Source: an uncultured Oscillospiraceae bacterium (GTDB lineage: Bacteria; Bacillota; Clostridia; Oscillospirales; Acutalibacteraceae). Taken from it: 64,000 nucleotides of DNA. The notes under the pieces are model-generated. The model was given only the letters and a program-made list of their open reading frames with translations. It had not been told where the DNA came from and searched no databases. Of the stretch, positions 24,487 through 33,192 are shown piece after piece; position 1 is the first letter of the stretch; every line of letters begins with the position of its first letter. The position numbers and the translations under genes are program-made. Where the stretch lies: the NCBI GenBank assembly GCA_900548545.1, contig URKX01000001.1:62001-126000 (forward strand), in the 5' to 3' direction.

Positions 24487-26240
24487 TCGTTGGCACCTCC
24501 TTGTTCCTGGGAGTTGATCCGGTTCTGAGACGTGTAGATCTCCCGGTACACGGGGCTGTTTTCCATCAGCTCCTCATGGCTGCCGATGGCCTCGATCGCG
24601 CCGTTGTTCATCAGCAGGATCCGGTCCGCGTCCTGCACGGAGGCCACGCGCTGGGCAATGATGATCTTGGTGGTTTCCGGGATAAATTCCCGGAAACCCG
24701 CGCGGATCAGGGCGTCGGTGCGGGTGTCCACAGCGCTGGTGGAGTCGTCCAGGATAAGGATCTTGGGTTTTTTCAACAAGGCCCGGGCAATACACAGCCG
24801 CTGTTTCTGGCCGCCGGACACGTTAGAACCGCCCTGCTCGATGTGGGTATCGTATTTCATGGGGAACTGCTGGATAAACTCGTCCGCCTGGGAGAGCCGG
24901 CAAGCCTCCTCCAGTTCCTCGTCGGTGGCGTTGGGGTTGCCCCAGCGCAGGTTTTCCTTGATAGTGCCGGAGAACAGCTCGTTCTTTTGCAGCACCACAG
25001 CCACCTGGTTGCGGAGGGTTTCCAAGTCGTAGTTGCGCACGTCCACGCCGCCCACCTGGACGCTGCCCTCGGTGACGTCGTACAGACGGGGGATCAGCTG
25101 GATGAGGGTGGTTTTGGAGGAACCGGTGCCGCCCAAAACGCCGATGATCTCCCCGGACTTGATGTGCAGGTCGATATCCGAAAGGGCCATGCGGCTGGCG
25201 GCCTTGGAGTACTTGAAGTTTACGTGGTTGAAGTCGATAGAGCCGTCTTTCACTTCCATGACAGGGTTCTCGGGGTTTTGGAGGGTGCTTTCCTCAGAGA
25301 GCACTTCCACAATACGCTCGGCAGACTCCAAAGACATGGTGATCATCACGAAGATCATGGAGAGCATCATCAGGCTCATGAGGATCTGGAACCCATAGGT
25401 GAGCATGGAAGACATCTGGCCCACATCCAGGTCCAGGCCCTGGGTGGTGATGACGGTGTAGGAGCCGAAGGACATGACAAAAATCATGATGATGTAGGTG
25501 CAGAACTGCATCAAAGGGTTGTTTAAGGCCATGATGCGCTCGGCATGGGTGAAATCTTTTTGCAGCTCTTCCGCGGCATAATTGAATTTCTTTTTCTCAT
25601 AGTCTTCCCGCACATAGGCTTTTACCACCCGCATACCCCGGATGTTCTCCTGGATGGAGGCGTTCAAAGCATCGTACTTGCGGAATACCCGGCGGAACAA
25701 GGGCATGGTTTTCCGGATGATGAAGAACAGCCCGACCCCCAGGAAGGGGATGATCACCAGGAAGATCCAGGCCATTTTCCCACCCATGACAAAGCCCATG
25801 ATAAAGGAGAAGATCAGCATCAGGGGGCTGCGCACAGCGGTGCGGATGATCATCATGTAAGCCATCTGCACGTTGGTGATGTCGGTGGTCAGCCGGGTGA
25901 CCAGGCTGGACACGGAGAACTTGTCGATGTTTTCAAAGGAATACCCCTGGATCTTGTAGAACATATCCTTGCGCAGGTTGCGGGCAAAGCCGCAGCTGGC
26001 GGTGGAGCAGGCCGCGCCTGCCAGTGCGCCGAACGCCAGGGACAGGCCCGCCATCACCACAAGCAGCCCGCCGTAAGACAGGAGCTTGGACATGGAGATG
26101 CCCGCCTTGATTTCGTTGACCAGGTTGGCGATGACAAAGGGAATGATACATTCCATAATGACTTCGCCGGTGACGAAAACAGGGGCTAAAATCGATGGCT
26201 TTTTGTACTCCCGTATGCTTTTCGCCAGAGTTTTAATCAT
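24483..26240 (-). CDS. ABC exporter half-transporter, first gene (degenerate NBD)
   Basis: A 585-residue half-transporter with the membrane domain in residues ~15-310 and the nucleotide-binding domain after that. Walker A is GGTGSSKTT, the signature is VSGGQKQRLCIARA, and the residue after Walker B is Asp instead of Glu (ILILDDSTSAVD). In heterodimeric exporters one subunit commonly has this substitution, giving one non-hydrolytic ATP site. GGAAGG lies ahead of the ATG. A consensus promoter and a possible 43-codon leader peptide whose stop overlaps this ATG lie upstream (26237-26435). Confidence 0.93.
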   Translation of the reverse strand: MIKTLAKSIREYKKPSILAPVFVTGEVIMECIIPFVIANLVNEIKAGISMSKLLSYGGLLVVMAGLSLAFGALAGAACSTASCGFARNLRKDMFYKIQGYSFENIDKFSVSSLVTRLTTDITNVQMAYMMIIRTAVRSPLMLIFSFIMGFVMGGKMAWIFLVIIPFLGVGLFFIIRKTMPLFRRVFRKYDALNASIQENIRGMRVVKAYVREDYEKKKFNYAAEELQKDFTHAERIMALNNPLMQFCTYIIMIFVMSFGSYTVITTQGLDLDVGQMSSMLTYGFQILMSLMMLSMIFVMITMSLESAERIVEVLSEESTLQNPENPVMEVKDGSIDFNHVNFKYSKAASRMALSDIDLHIKSGEIIGVLGGTGSSKTTLIQLIPRLYDVTEGSVQVGGVDVRNYDLETLRNQVAVVLQKNELFSGTIKENLRWGNPNATDEELEEACRLSQADEFIQQFPMKYDTHIEQGGSNVSGGQKQRLCIARALLKKPKILILDDSTSAVDTRTDALIRAGFREFIPETTKIIIAQRVASVQDADRILLMNNGAIEAIGSHEELMENSPVYREIYTSQNRINSQEQGGANE

Positions 26241-26368
26241 AGAAAGACCTTCCTTTCCAAGTGAACTCTTCCCACCAAGACCTTTCCCCCCTGGGAAAGC
26301 GGCACCCGTAAAGGCACAAAACCGTCCGGCCAGGCCGATGGGAACTTGCCGCGGACGGAACGGGTCAT
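26237..26368 (-). CDS. Candidate leader peptide of the ABC exporter operon (uORF, 43 residues)
   Basis: A frame begins ATG at 26368, 9 bases after AAAAGGA, reads 43 codons (MTRSVRGKFPSAWPDG... ending ERKVFL) and stops with TGA inside the ATG of the ABC gene (ATGA overlap). It occupies almost the whole leader transcribed from the promoter at 26407-26435. The peptide resembles no family I know. Ribosome site and coupled stop/start support translation, but this could be chance in a GC-rich leader. Confidence 0.5.
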   Translation of the reverse strand: MTRSVRGKFPSAWPDGFVPLRVPLSQGGKVLVGRVHLERKVFL

Positions 26369-26406
26369 GGGAACTTTTCCTTTTTTTATTGTTAGGTTAC
26401 GAACTA

Positions 26407-26435
26407 ATTTTAAGGCATATCCTTTTTTTTGTCAA
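26407..26435 (-). promoter_or_regulatory. Consensus-like promoter of the ABC exporter operon
   Basis: On the minus strand TTGACA (26435-26430), 17 bp, then TAAAAT (26412-26407). It leaves a leader of about 160 bases before the first ABC gene. The rest of the 330-base interval 26241-26576 is this leader plus the terminator at 26498-26530. Confidence 0.85.
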
Positions 26436-26497
26436 GGGCTTTTAAAACAATCCCCGGTGAAAAGTTGAGAAAAAGACCACCTTTTCCAAAGGGGAAA

Positions 26498-26530
26498 AAG
26501 GGCCTGCCGCAGTTTGCGGCAGGCCCTTTC
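26498..26530 (-). terminator. Intrinsic terminator of the MacB-like gene
   Basis: AAAGGGCCTGCCGCA pairs perfectly with TGCGGCAGGCCCTTT around GTT. The minus-strand 3' side is T-rich. Confidence 0.88.
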
Positions 26531-26576
26531 CGGTCCGGCTTTTAACGGGATATCCTTACTGGGAAGCCCGGCAATC

Positions 26577-29500
26577 TCATTCCGTGCGCAGGGCCACCAC
26601 AGGGTCTTTCTTGGCGGCGCTGCGGGAGGGGATGATCCCGGAGAACAGGGTCAGGCCCGTGCTGATGAGCACCAGGACCAAGGCCACTTGGGGGGGCAGA
26701 TAGGCGTTTAAGGTCTGGATGCCGGTGACGCTGTGGAGGATAGCGTTGATGGGGATGCACAGCAGGCCGGTGATGATCACGCCCAGGGCGCCGGAGGCAA
26801 AGCCGATGATGATGGTTTCGGCGTTGAACATCCGGGATACGTTGCGTTTGGAGGCGCCGATGGCCCGGAGGATGCCGATCTCCTTGGTGCGCTCCTGGAC
26901 GGAGATCAGGGTGATGACGCCGATCATGATGGAGGACACGACCAGGGACACGGCCACAAAGGCAATGAGCACGTAGGTGATGGCGTTGATGATGGTAGTG
27001 ATGGAGGACATCATCAGCCCGACATAATCGGTGTACTGGATCTGCTGCAAGCTGTCCACCGAATCGTTGTAGCCGGCGATGGCCTGCTCGATCACGTCTT
27101 TGTCCTCAAAGGAGGCGGCATACAGGTTGATAGAGGCCGGGTCATCCAGGTCTACATACCCCAGTTTCAGCAGATTGTCCTCGTAGGTGGAGTCGGAGAA
27201 GGTGAGCGCCTGGTCGTAATACTCCCCGCACTGGGCGGCGGTGTAGGTATCCAGGGCAGCGTCCAGGGCAGCGGCCAGCTGGGAAGCGTCCATCCCGGCC
27301 ATCTGCTGCTGGACCCCGGCGGCGTACTGGGCCTTGTACTGCTCCTGCACCATCTGGGTGAACAGCTGGGTCAGTTCCTCATCGCTCATGGCGGTGACGT
27401 AGCCCTCCACCTCTTCCTGGTCCAGGCCGGCCTGGGCCGTCAGGGCGGACAGCAGGGTTTCCTCCATTTTGGCCCGGTCCATGGAGCCGGTGGCCTGTTC
27501 CACCGCGGCGTCCAGCTGCTCCTGGGAGGGGATGCTCTGGATGGCCAGGTAGGTGTCGGCCTTCCCCTGCTCATCCAGCAGGGAAACATACTCCCGGAAA
27601 GCGGCTTCCTTTTCCTCATCGGTGAGGCTGCCGGTGCTCTCCTGGAAGGGCAGCCCGGTGAAGATGTCCTTGTTGGGGCTGTCCAGCTGGGCCTGCACCG
27701 CCGGGGAATCCGCTGCCTGCTGGGCCAGGTATTCCGTCAGGGCGCTGGTATAGCCGATGGAACCGGAGAGCATATGGGCCGAAGCGTCCTCGTCGGGCCG
27801 GATGATGCCGGAAACCTTTAAGGCCACCCCGTTGTCATACAGGTACCGCAGGCCCGCGTCGCTTTCCCGCAGGTCGGCGTACAGGCCGCTGGCTTCGTCA
27901 AAGGCGTAGCAGGAGGAGTTTAAAATAGTTTTGTACTCCCGGGAGCAGATCTCCTCATAGCTCCAGCTTTGGGAATCCAGCTCCACTTCCGTCTGGTCCA
28001 CCGCGGCCTGCATGATGGCGTCCATCTCTTCCTGGGGTTTCAGCCCCAGGGCGTACAGGGCCATGTCGTCCAGCTCGTTGTTTTCGTCCAGCACCAGCAC
28101 CACTTCGTTGTAGTCGTTGGGCCAGGAGCCGTACACCAGGTCGTACTGGCTTTCCAGCAGGGGGCTTACAAGGGCGCCTCCGTCCCCGGAAAGCATCTCC
28201 TGCCACAGCACCACGGAGCTGCCCGCGGGGGACAGGGAAGACAGGGCCTCCATGCTGCCGTAGCTGTCCCGCAGATCGGTCATAGCACCCATGTCGATGC
28301 TGAAATATTCCTGCAGCAGGTTTTCCATCAGTTCCTGGGAATCGGCGTGGAGGATGGCGCCGTCCACGGACTCGGTGTACACCAGCAGCTGGGTGTCATA
28401 GGTGTACTGCACCCCGCTGACCGCGTCATGGAGAGGGTCCTCCGGGTCGGAGCGGCGGTTTTCCAGGTACTCTTTAAAGGGCTGCAGGTCATTTTCGATG
28501 GTTTCAGCGGCGCTGAGGGCGTTGACCATGTTGTACACCATGGGCTTTTCGTAAACGCCTTCCAGGCCGTGATCGCTGTCAGATTGGGCGGCGCTGATGA
28601 ATTCCTCCATCAGGGAGCCCAGGTCCATGGTTTGGGATTCCAGGGTCAGGGGGTAGGAGGAGAGGGTGTCCTCCTGGATGGCGTCAATATAGGCGGTGGT
28701 GCCCTGGCTGACGGCATAGATCAAGGCGATGCCGATGATGCCGATGCTCCCCGCGAAGGAGGTCAGGGCGGTGCGTCCCTTTTTGGTGAACAGGTTTTTC
28801 AAAGACAGGCCGAAGGAGGTGGCAAAGGACATGGCGGGGAGCTTTTCCCTTTGGGCCGCCTGGGATTTTTCCAGGGACTGCTTCCGCTGTGCCTGGGCCT
28901 CCTGGGGGGACAGGGGGGCGGAGTCGCCGGTGACTTCCCCGTCCAGCATCCGGACGATGCGGGTGGAGTACTGCTGGGCCAGGTCCGGGTTGTGGGTGAC
29001 CATCACCACCAGCCGGTCCTTGGCGATCTCTTTGAGGATCTCCATGACCTGGATGCTGGTTTCCGTGTCCAAGGCGCCGGTGGGCTCGTCGGCCAGGATG
29101 ATGTCCGGGTCGTTGACAATGGCACGGGCGATGGCAACCCGCTGCATCTGGCCGCCGGACATCTCGCTGGGGCGCTTGCGCAGCTGGCTGCCTAGGCCCA
29201 CCTGCTCCAGGGCTTCCTTGGCCCGGCGGCGGCGCTCCCCCTTGGACACGCCGGAGAGGGTCAGGGCCAGTTCCACGTTTTGCAGCACGGTCTGGTGGGG
29301 GATCAGGTTGTAGCTTTGGAAGACAAAGCCGATGGAGTGGTTCCGGTAGGCATCCCAGTCCCGGTCTTTAAAGTCCTTGGTGGACCGGCCGTTGATGACC
29401 AGGTCGCCGGAGGTGTACTGGTCCAGGCCGCCGATGATGTTCAGCAGGGTGGTCTTTCCGCAGCCCGAAGGCCCCAGGATGGACACGAACTCGCTTTCCC

Positions 29501-29585
29501 GGAATTGGAGGTCCACGCCTTTCAGCGCTTCCACGGGCTGGCCGCCGGCGGGGTATTCCTTGGTGATGTGTTTCAGTTCCAGCAT
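26577..29585 (-). CDS. MacB-like ABC transporter, fused ATPase and FtsX-type permease
   Basis: A 1002-residue protein. Residues 1-~235 are an ATPase of the LolD/MacB type: Walker A GPSGCGKTT, signature LSGGQMQRVAIARA, Walker B IILADEPTGALD. A first membrane helix (SIGIIGIALIYAVSQG) follows near residue 275. A large extracytoplasmic region of nearly 600 residues, acidic and rich in Gln and Ala, separates it from three C-terminal FtsX-type helices. Such mechanotransmission transporters export peptides or lipoproteins or transmit signals. The ATG at 29585 starts the domain (MLELKHITKEYP); the frame stays open to 29984 without a ribosome site. No partner adaptor is adjacent. Confidence 0.92.
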   Translation of the reverse strand: MLELKHITKEYPAGGQPVEALKGVDLQFRESEFVSILGPSGCGKTTLLNIIGGLDQYTSGDLVINGRSTKDFKDRDWDAYRNHSIGFVFQSYNLIPHQTVLQNVELALTLSGVSKGERRRRAKEALEQVGLGSQLRKRPSEMSGGQMQRVAIARAIVNDPDIILADEPTGALDTETSIQVMEILKEIAKDRLVVMVTHNPDLAQQYSTRIVRMLDGEVTGDSAPLSPQEAQAQRKQSLEKSQAAQREKLPAMSFATSFGLSLKNLFTKKGRTALTSFAGSIGIIGIALIYAVSQGTTAYIDAIQEDTLSSYPLTLESQTMDLGSLMEEFISAAQSDSDHGLEGVYEKPMVYNMVNALSAAETIENDLQPFKEYLENRRSDPEDPLHDAVSGVQYTYDTQLLVYTESVDGAILHADSQELMENLLQEYFSIDMGAMTDLRDSYGSMEALSSLSPAGSSVVLWQEMLSGDGGALVSPLLESQYDLVYGSWPNDYNEVVLVLDENNELDDMALYALGLKPQEEMDAIMQAAVDQTEVELDSQSWSYEEICSREYKTILNSSCYAFDEASGLYADLRESDAGLRYLYDNGVALKVSGIIRPDEDASAHMLSGSIGYTSALTEYLAQQAADSPAVQAQLDSPNKDIFTGLPFQESTGSLTDEEKEAAFREYVSLLDEQGKADTYLAIQSIPSQEQLDAAVEQATGSMDRAKMEETLLSALTAQAGLDQEEVEGYVTAMSDEELTQLFTQMVQEQYKAQYAAGVQQQMAGMDASQLAAALDAALDTYTAAQCGEYYDQALTFSDSTYEDNLLKLGYVDLDDPASINLYAASFEDKDVIEQAIAGYNDSVDSLQQIQYTDYVGLMMSSITTIINAITYVLIAFVAVSLVVSSIMIGVITLISVQERTKEIGILRAIGASKRNVSRMFNAETIIIGFASGALGVIITGLLCIPINAILHSVTGIQTLNAYLPPQVALVLVLISTGLTLFSGIIPSRSAAKKDPVVALRTE

Positions 29586-29730
29586 AGGTTCTGGTGATCC
29601 TTCCTTTCCATAAAAAACAGCACAGCCCGGGGGCTGGCCGCGGCAAATTCGGAAATTTATTGTATCACACTCTTTTTTTTGATTTGTTACAAAACCGTGA
29701 CTAACTTCCCACCTGGCTAAAAAGCGGCAA

Positions 29731-29760
29731 AAAGCCCTCCCCTCTGGGCGAAGGGAGGGC
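29731..29760 (-). terminator. Intrinsic terminator of the SCIFF operon
   Basis: GCCCTCCC pairs with GGGAGGGC around an 11-base loop. Minus-strand 3' side reads TTTTT. It is 14 bases past the decarboxylase-like gene. Confidence 0.8.
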
Positions 29761-29773
29761 CGAAGAACCTGTT

Positions 29774-31120
29774 TTAATGGGAAGGCGCCTGGGAGAGCAC
29801 ATCCACCCTGTGGACACCGTAGCGCCGGAACAGCTCCAACGCCTGGGGGCCGATCTCCTCCCCGGCCACGGCGATGGGCACGGCGGGGGGGCACCCCACC
29901 GTGGGGATGCCGCACACCCGCCCCAAGGAGCCTTCCGCGGGAACCAGCTCGTGGGGGGAAAACAGCGCCTGGCGGATGGAACACGCCTGCCGCCCCCGCG
30001 CCAGGGGCAGGCAGGGAAGGGGGCTGGGCGGCAGCCGGGTTTCCCCCAGGGCTGCCAGCACCCGTTCAAAATCTTCCCGGGTGTTTTCCGGGGTGGCCAT
30101 CAGCACCAGGAAATCCTGGTCGGCGTACTCGCACTCCACGCCCCCTTGGCGCAGGCGCTGGGCCAGGGCCTGTCCCGAAAGGCCCTCCACCGCCCGGAGG
30201 CTCACCCGCAGGGGGTCGCTCTCCTCCACCTGCCAGCCAGCCTGCCTCAGCTGGGCTCTCAGGGCTTCCAGCTGGGCGGCGGTTTCCTGCAAGCGGGCAG
30301 GGTACCCCTCTGCCAGATACCGGTTGCACTGGTCCAGGGAGCACAGGGTCAAATAGGATGGGCTGGTGGAGCCAAACAGCGCCAGGGCGGTTTTCCCGTT
30401 TTCCGCTAAGGACGCCGGGGCGGTTTTGGCAATGTGCAGGTAAGCCCCGCCGGTGAGCACAGGCAAGGTCTTGTGGGCGGAGTCGCAGCACAGGTCCGCC
30501 CCCAGGTCCAGGGGATGGAGGGAGGGGCTTAAAAACCGCAGGTACGCCCCGTGGGCGTTGTCCACCGCCAGCAGGGTGCCGAACCGGTGGCACACCTGGG
30601 AGAGGGCCGCGATCTCCCCCATGCCGCCCAAATAGTCCGGGGAGGTGAGGTACACCGCCGCAGGGGGGGCGGGCAAGCACTTTAGGGTTTCCTCCAGCTG
30701 CCGGGGGGAGATGGGGCACCCGCACAGGGAGCGGCTCTCCTCCGGCCACAGCCACGCCACTTCCAGGTCCAGAAGGGCTGCGGCGGACACAAAGGCCCGG
30801 TGGACGTTCCGGGCGGCCACCACCAGCGGGGCTGCCCCGGCAGGGCGGTTGGTCAAGGCCAGGTACAGCATGGCCCGGATGCAGTGGCTGGAGCCCTCGG
30901 TGGAGTAGAAGGTGCGCCGGGAGCCGAAAAGCCCCGTGGCGTTTTCCTCGCTTTCCCGCAGGATGCCTTCCGCTTCGAAGAGGGCGTCGGCGCCCTGGAT
31001 CTCGGTGATGTCCCAGCTTTCAAAGCCCAAAAAGGGCTGCCCCTTGTGGCCGGGCATATGGAGCCGGGAAATGCCGCTCTCCCCATAGCGCCGGACGAAG
31101 TCTACCACCGGGGTGTTCAT
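29774..31120 (-). CDS. PLP-dependent Orn/Lys/Arg decarboxylase-like protein
   Basis: A 448-residue fold-type I PLP enzyme of the Orn/Lys/Arg decarboxylase class (short Bacillus YaaO/SpeA-like form). Visible features are RLHMPGHKG near residue 20, the DNAHGAYL motif near residue 195, and the PLP-binding Lys in DSAHKTLPVLTGGAYLH near residue 224. It most likely decarboxylates a basic amino acid for polyamine synthesis; the substrate is not clear. Its ATG overlaps the stop of the SCIFF maturase gene by 4 bases (ATGA), so it belongs to that operon. Confidence 0.87.
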   Translation of the reverse strand: MNTPVVDFVRRYGESGISRLHMPGHKGQPFLGFESWDITEIQGADALFEAEGILRESEENATGLFGSRRTFYSTEGSSHCIRAMLYLALTNRPAGAAPLVVAARNVHRAFVSAAALLDLEVAWLWPEESRSLCGCPISPRQLEETLKCLPAPPAAVYLTSPDYLGGMGEIAALSQVCHRFGTLLAVDNAHGAYLRFLSPSLHPLDLGADLCCDSAHKTLPVLTGGAYLHIAKTAPASLAENGKTALALFGSTSPSYLTLCSLDQCNRYLAEGYPARLQETAAQLEALRAQLRQAGWQVEESDPLRVSLRAVEGLSGQALAQRLRQGGVECEYADQDFLVLMATPENTREDFERVLAALGETRLPPSPLPCLPLARGRQACSIRQALFSPHELVPAEGSLGRVCGIPTVGCPPAVPIAVAGEEIGPQALELFRRYGVHRVDVLSQAPSH

Positions 31121-32493
31121 TGCTGGGTTTCCTTGGCGGCTTTCATCATGATGGCGCACTCGATGCGCTTACGGAACAGCTCACAGCCGGCCTCGTAAAT
31201 GCCCCGGATGTTGCCGGTGGCGTGGAAGGCGTTGGCAGCGCAGCCGCCGGAGCAGTAGAGCTTTGCCCAGCAGTCTTTGCAGTCGGGCCGGGCGTAGGCG
31301 TTGCAGGAACGGAACTCCTCCCGCAGGGCGGTGTTGGTAACGCCGTTCCAGATGTCCCCCAGCTTGTAGGATTCCTCCCCCACGAACTGGTGGCAGGGGT
31401 ACAGGTCGCCCCAGGGGGTGACCGCCATATATTCCGTGCCGGAGCCGCAGCCGGAGATCCGCTTGTAGATGCAGGGGCCGCCGGTGAGGTCCAACATATA
31501 GTGGTAGAAGGTGATGGGCTTGCCCTCTTTTTCCCGGCGGAGCATATCTTTCGCCAGGATCTCATACTGCTCTTTCACCACTTCCAGATCCTCGGGGGTC
31601 AGGGCGGCAGGGTCGTCGGGGGCGCAGACCACCGGCTCCATGCTCAGCTCTGTAAAGCCCAGGTCGTCGGCCATGTGGAACAGGTCCTTGGTGAAGTCGG
31701 GGTTTGCGTGGGTGAAGGTGCCCCGCATATAGTAGTTTTTGCCCCCCCGGGCTGCCACCAGCTTCTGGAACTTGGGCACGATCCGGTCGTAGCTGCCGCA
31801 GCCCTGGTAGTCCACCCGGGTGCGGTCGTTGATCTCCTTGCGGCCGTCCAGGGACAGCACCACGTTGCTCATCTCCCGGTTGGCAAAGTCGATCACGTCG
31901 TCGTCAATGAGCATCCCGTTGGTGGTGAGGGTGAACCGGAAGTTCTTCCCCCGCTCTTTCTCCACGCTGCGGGCGTACTGGACCAGGCGCTTGACCACGT
32001 CCCAGTTCATCAGAGGCTCGCCGCCGAAGAAGTCCACTTCCAGGTTCCGCCGGGTGCCTGAGTGGTCCATGAGGAAATCCAGGGCCTGCTTGCCCACTTC
32101 AAAGCTCATCAAGGCCCGGTCGCCGTGATACTTGCCCTGGCTGGCGAAGCAGTAGTCGCAGTTTAAGTTGCAGGTGTGGGCCACGTGGAGGCACAGGGCT
32201 TTCACCACATCCCCGGAGCGCTCTTTGAACGTGCCGGCCAGGTCCGCGAAGGTGTCGGGGGAGAAGAGCTTGCCGGCGTCTTTCAGGCTTTGCACGTCGG
32301 CGATGCAGTCGCAGATGTCCTGCTCTGTCACGGCGTCCCCATATTTCTCCAACATGGCCTGTACAATGGCGTCAGGCGTGTGGGTTTCAAACAGGGCGAT
32401 GACGTCGTAAGCCACCTCATCCACCACGTGGATGCTGCCGGAGCAGGTGTCCAGCACGATGTTATAACCGTTGAGTTGATATTGATGTACCAT
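31117..32493 (-). CDS. scfB: SCIFF peptide radical SAM maturase (thioether-forming)
   Basis: A 458-residue radical SAM/SPASM protein. The N-terminus has the RRE-like peptide-binding start (MVHQYQLNGYNIVLDTCSGS), the radical SAM cluster motif is CNLNCDYC near residue 112, and the C-terminal SPASM Cys residues are in CGSGTEYMAVTPWGDLYPCH and CKDCWAKLYCSGGCAANAF. It installs thioether links between Cys and acceptor residues of the SCIFF precursor encoded directly upstream (32557-32703), as shown for CteB in Clostridium thermocellum. Promoter and precursor order are canonical, with a terminator-like hairpin between precursor and maturase that would lower maturase expression. Confidence 0.95.
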   Translation of the reverse strand: MVHQYQLNGYNIVLDTCSGSIHVVDEVAYDVIALFETHTPDAIVQAMLEKYGDAVTEQDICDCIADVQSLKDAGKLFSPDTFADLAGTFKERSGDVVKALCLHVAHTCNLNCDYCFASQGKYHGDRALMSFEVGKQALDFLMDHSGTRRNLEVDFFGGEPLMNWDVVKRLVQYARSVEKERGKNFRFTLTTNGMLIDDDVIDFANREMSNVVLSLDGRKEINDRTRVDYQGCGSYDRIVPKFQKLVAARGGKNYYMRGTFTHANPDFTKDLFHMADDLGFTELSMEPVVCAPDDPAALTPEDLEVVKEQYEILAKDMLRREKEGKPITFYHYMLDLTGGPCIYKRISGCGSGTEYMAVTPWGDLYPCHQFVGEESYKLGDIWNGVTNTALREEFRSCNAYARPDCKDCWAKLYCSGGCAANAFHATGNIRGIYEAGCELFRKRIECAIMMKAAKETQQ

Positions 32494-32514
32494 AAAGGGT
32501 CCTCCCTGACAGAA

Positions 32515-32546
32515 AAAGCGCCGCCTGGAAGGCGGCGGCTTTTTTA
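32515..32546 (-). terminator. Partial terminator between SCIFF precursor and maturase genes
   Basis: On the minus strand GCCGCC-TTCC-A-GGCGGC with flanking G/C pairs is followed by TTTTTC. Its place between precursor and maturase suggests it sets precursor in excess over enzyme. Confidence 0.7.
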
Positions 32547-32556
32547 TGTTTGGATG

Positions 32557-32703
32557 TTATTTGTCGTTCTTTTCGCACTTTTGGTTGGCCACGCCGCAGC
32601 TGGTCTTGCAAGCGGACTGGCAGGAGGTCTGGCACTCGCCGCAGCCGCCGTTCTTGGCGCTCTCACACAGGTTCCGGGTATCTAAAGTCTTGATCCGTTC
32701 CAT
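32557..32703 (-). CDS. scfA: SCIFF ranthipeptide precursor (six cysteines in forty-five residues)
   Basis: A 48-residue peptide with leader MERIKTLDTRN and a Cys-rich core containing GGCGECQTSCQSACKTSCG and a final NQKCEKN. The QTSCQSACKTSC block is the near-invariant SCIFF signature found across Clostridia. The peptide is modified by the radical SAM enzyme encoded downstream; its biological role is still unclear, with quorum-type or redox roles proposed for ranthipeptides. One extra Cys in the leader-core junction (LCES) makes seven in total, in line with some family members. GGAGAG lies 9 bases before the ATG. Confidence 0.95.
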   Translation of the reverse strand: MERIKTLDTRNLCESAKNGGCGECQTSCQSACKTSCGVANQKCEKNDK

Positions 32704-32774
32704 GACAAATCTCTCCATTCTTTTAAAAAATGAGCGAGCCGGAGCCCACTGGCAGCGGCCACTTTAACAGCATA

Positions 32775-32803
32775 ATTTTAGCACAGGCTGCGGGGAAAGT
32801 CAA
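32775..32803 (-). promoter_or_regulatory. Promoter of the SCIFF operon
   Basis: On the minus strand TTGACT (32803-32798), 17 bp, then TAAAAT (32780-32775), about 70 bases before the precursor start. Confidence 0.82.
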
Positions 32804-32892
32804 GGGACACAAGGGCGTGGCGGCTATCCCCCTGTTGGGATCTTCCCTGTTGGGTGTTCCCAAGGGGAGAGGGAGGAAACCGCGGGAAATAA

Positions 32893-32928
32893 AAATCGCG
32901 AACCCCACTGAGGTGGGATTCGCGATTT
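32893..32928 (-). terminator. Terminator of tRNA-Val
   Basis: AAATCGCGAA-CCCCAC pairs with GTGGGA-TTCGCGATTT, a near-perfect 16-bp stem. A T run follows on the minus strand, 20 bases past the tRNA. Confidence 0.85.
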
Positions 32929-32947
32929 GGGAGCGGCAGCTTGCCGC

Positions 32948-33024
32948 TGGTGGGCGCTAACGGACTTGAACCGCTGACCCCCTGCACGTCAAGCAGGTGC
33001 TCTAGCCAGCTGAGCTAAGCGCCC
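32948..33024 (-). tRNA. tRNA-Val (anticodon GAC), CCA encoded
   Basis: On the minus strand a complete cloverleaf can be drawn: acceptor GGGCGCT/AGCGCCC, D arm GCTC/GAGC, anticodon arm CCTGC-TTGACGT-GCAGG, T arm with TTCAAGT loop, discriminator A and encoded CCA (32950-32948). The anticodon loop reads TTGACGT, so the anticodon is GAC for valine. It is a single tRNA followed by its own terminator. Confidence 0.95.
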
Positions 33025-33163
33025 AAATTTTTTGTTGCCTGATCATTTTACACGATTCTTCCCGAAAAAGCAAGCCCTAAAATAAAATTTGGCAAAAATA
33101 ATTTTGCAATGGGCCAAAATGTTAAGGTTTTTTTAAGAAACTTATTCTGTTGTACTTAATTTG

Positions 33164-33192
33164 TTCACAATATGCTTTCTATGTGGTATAAT
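33164..33192 (+). promoter_or_regulatory. Promoter of the GT2 leader, extended -10
   Basis: TTCACA at 33164-33169, 17 bp, then TATAAT at 33187-33192 preceded by TGG. This is the same arrangement as at 2912-2940 ahead of pyk. Confidence 0.75.

Noticed and set aside
27969..29195. Plus-strand open frame (408 codons) opposite the MacB-like gene
   Set aside because: Shadow frame; the minus-strand gene has full Walker and signature motifs.
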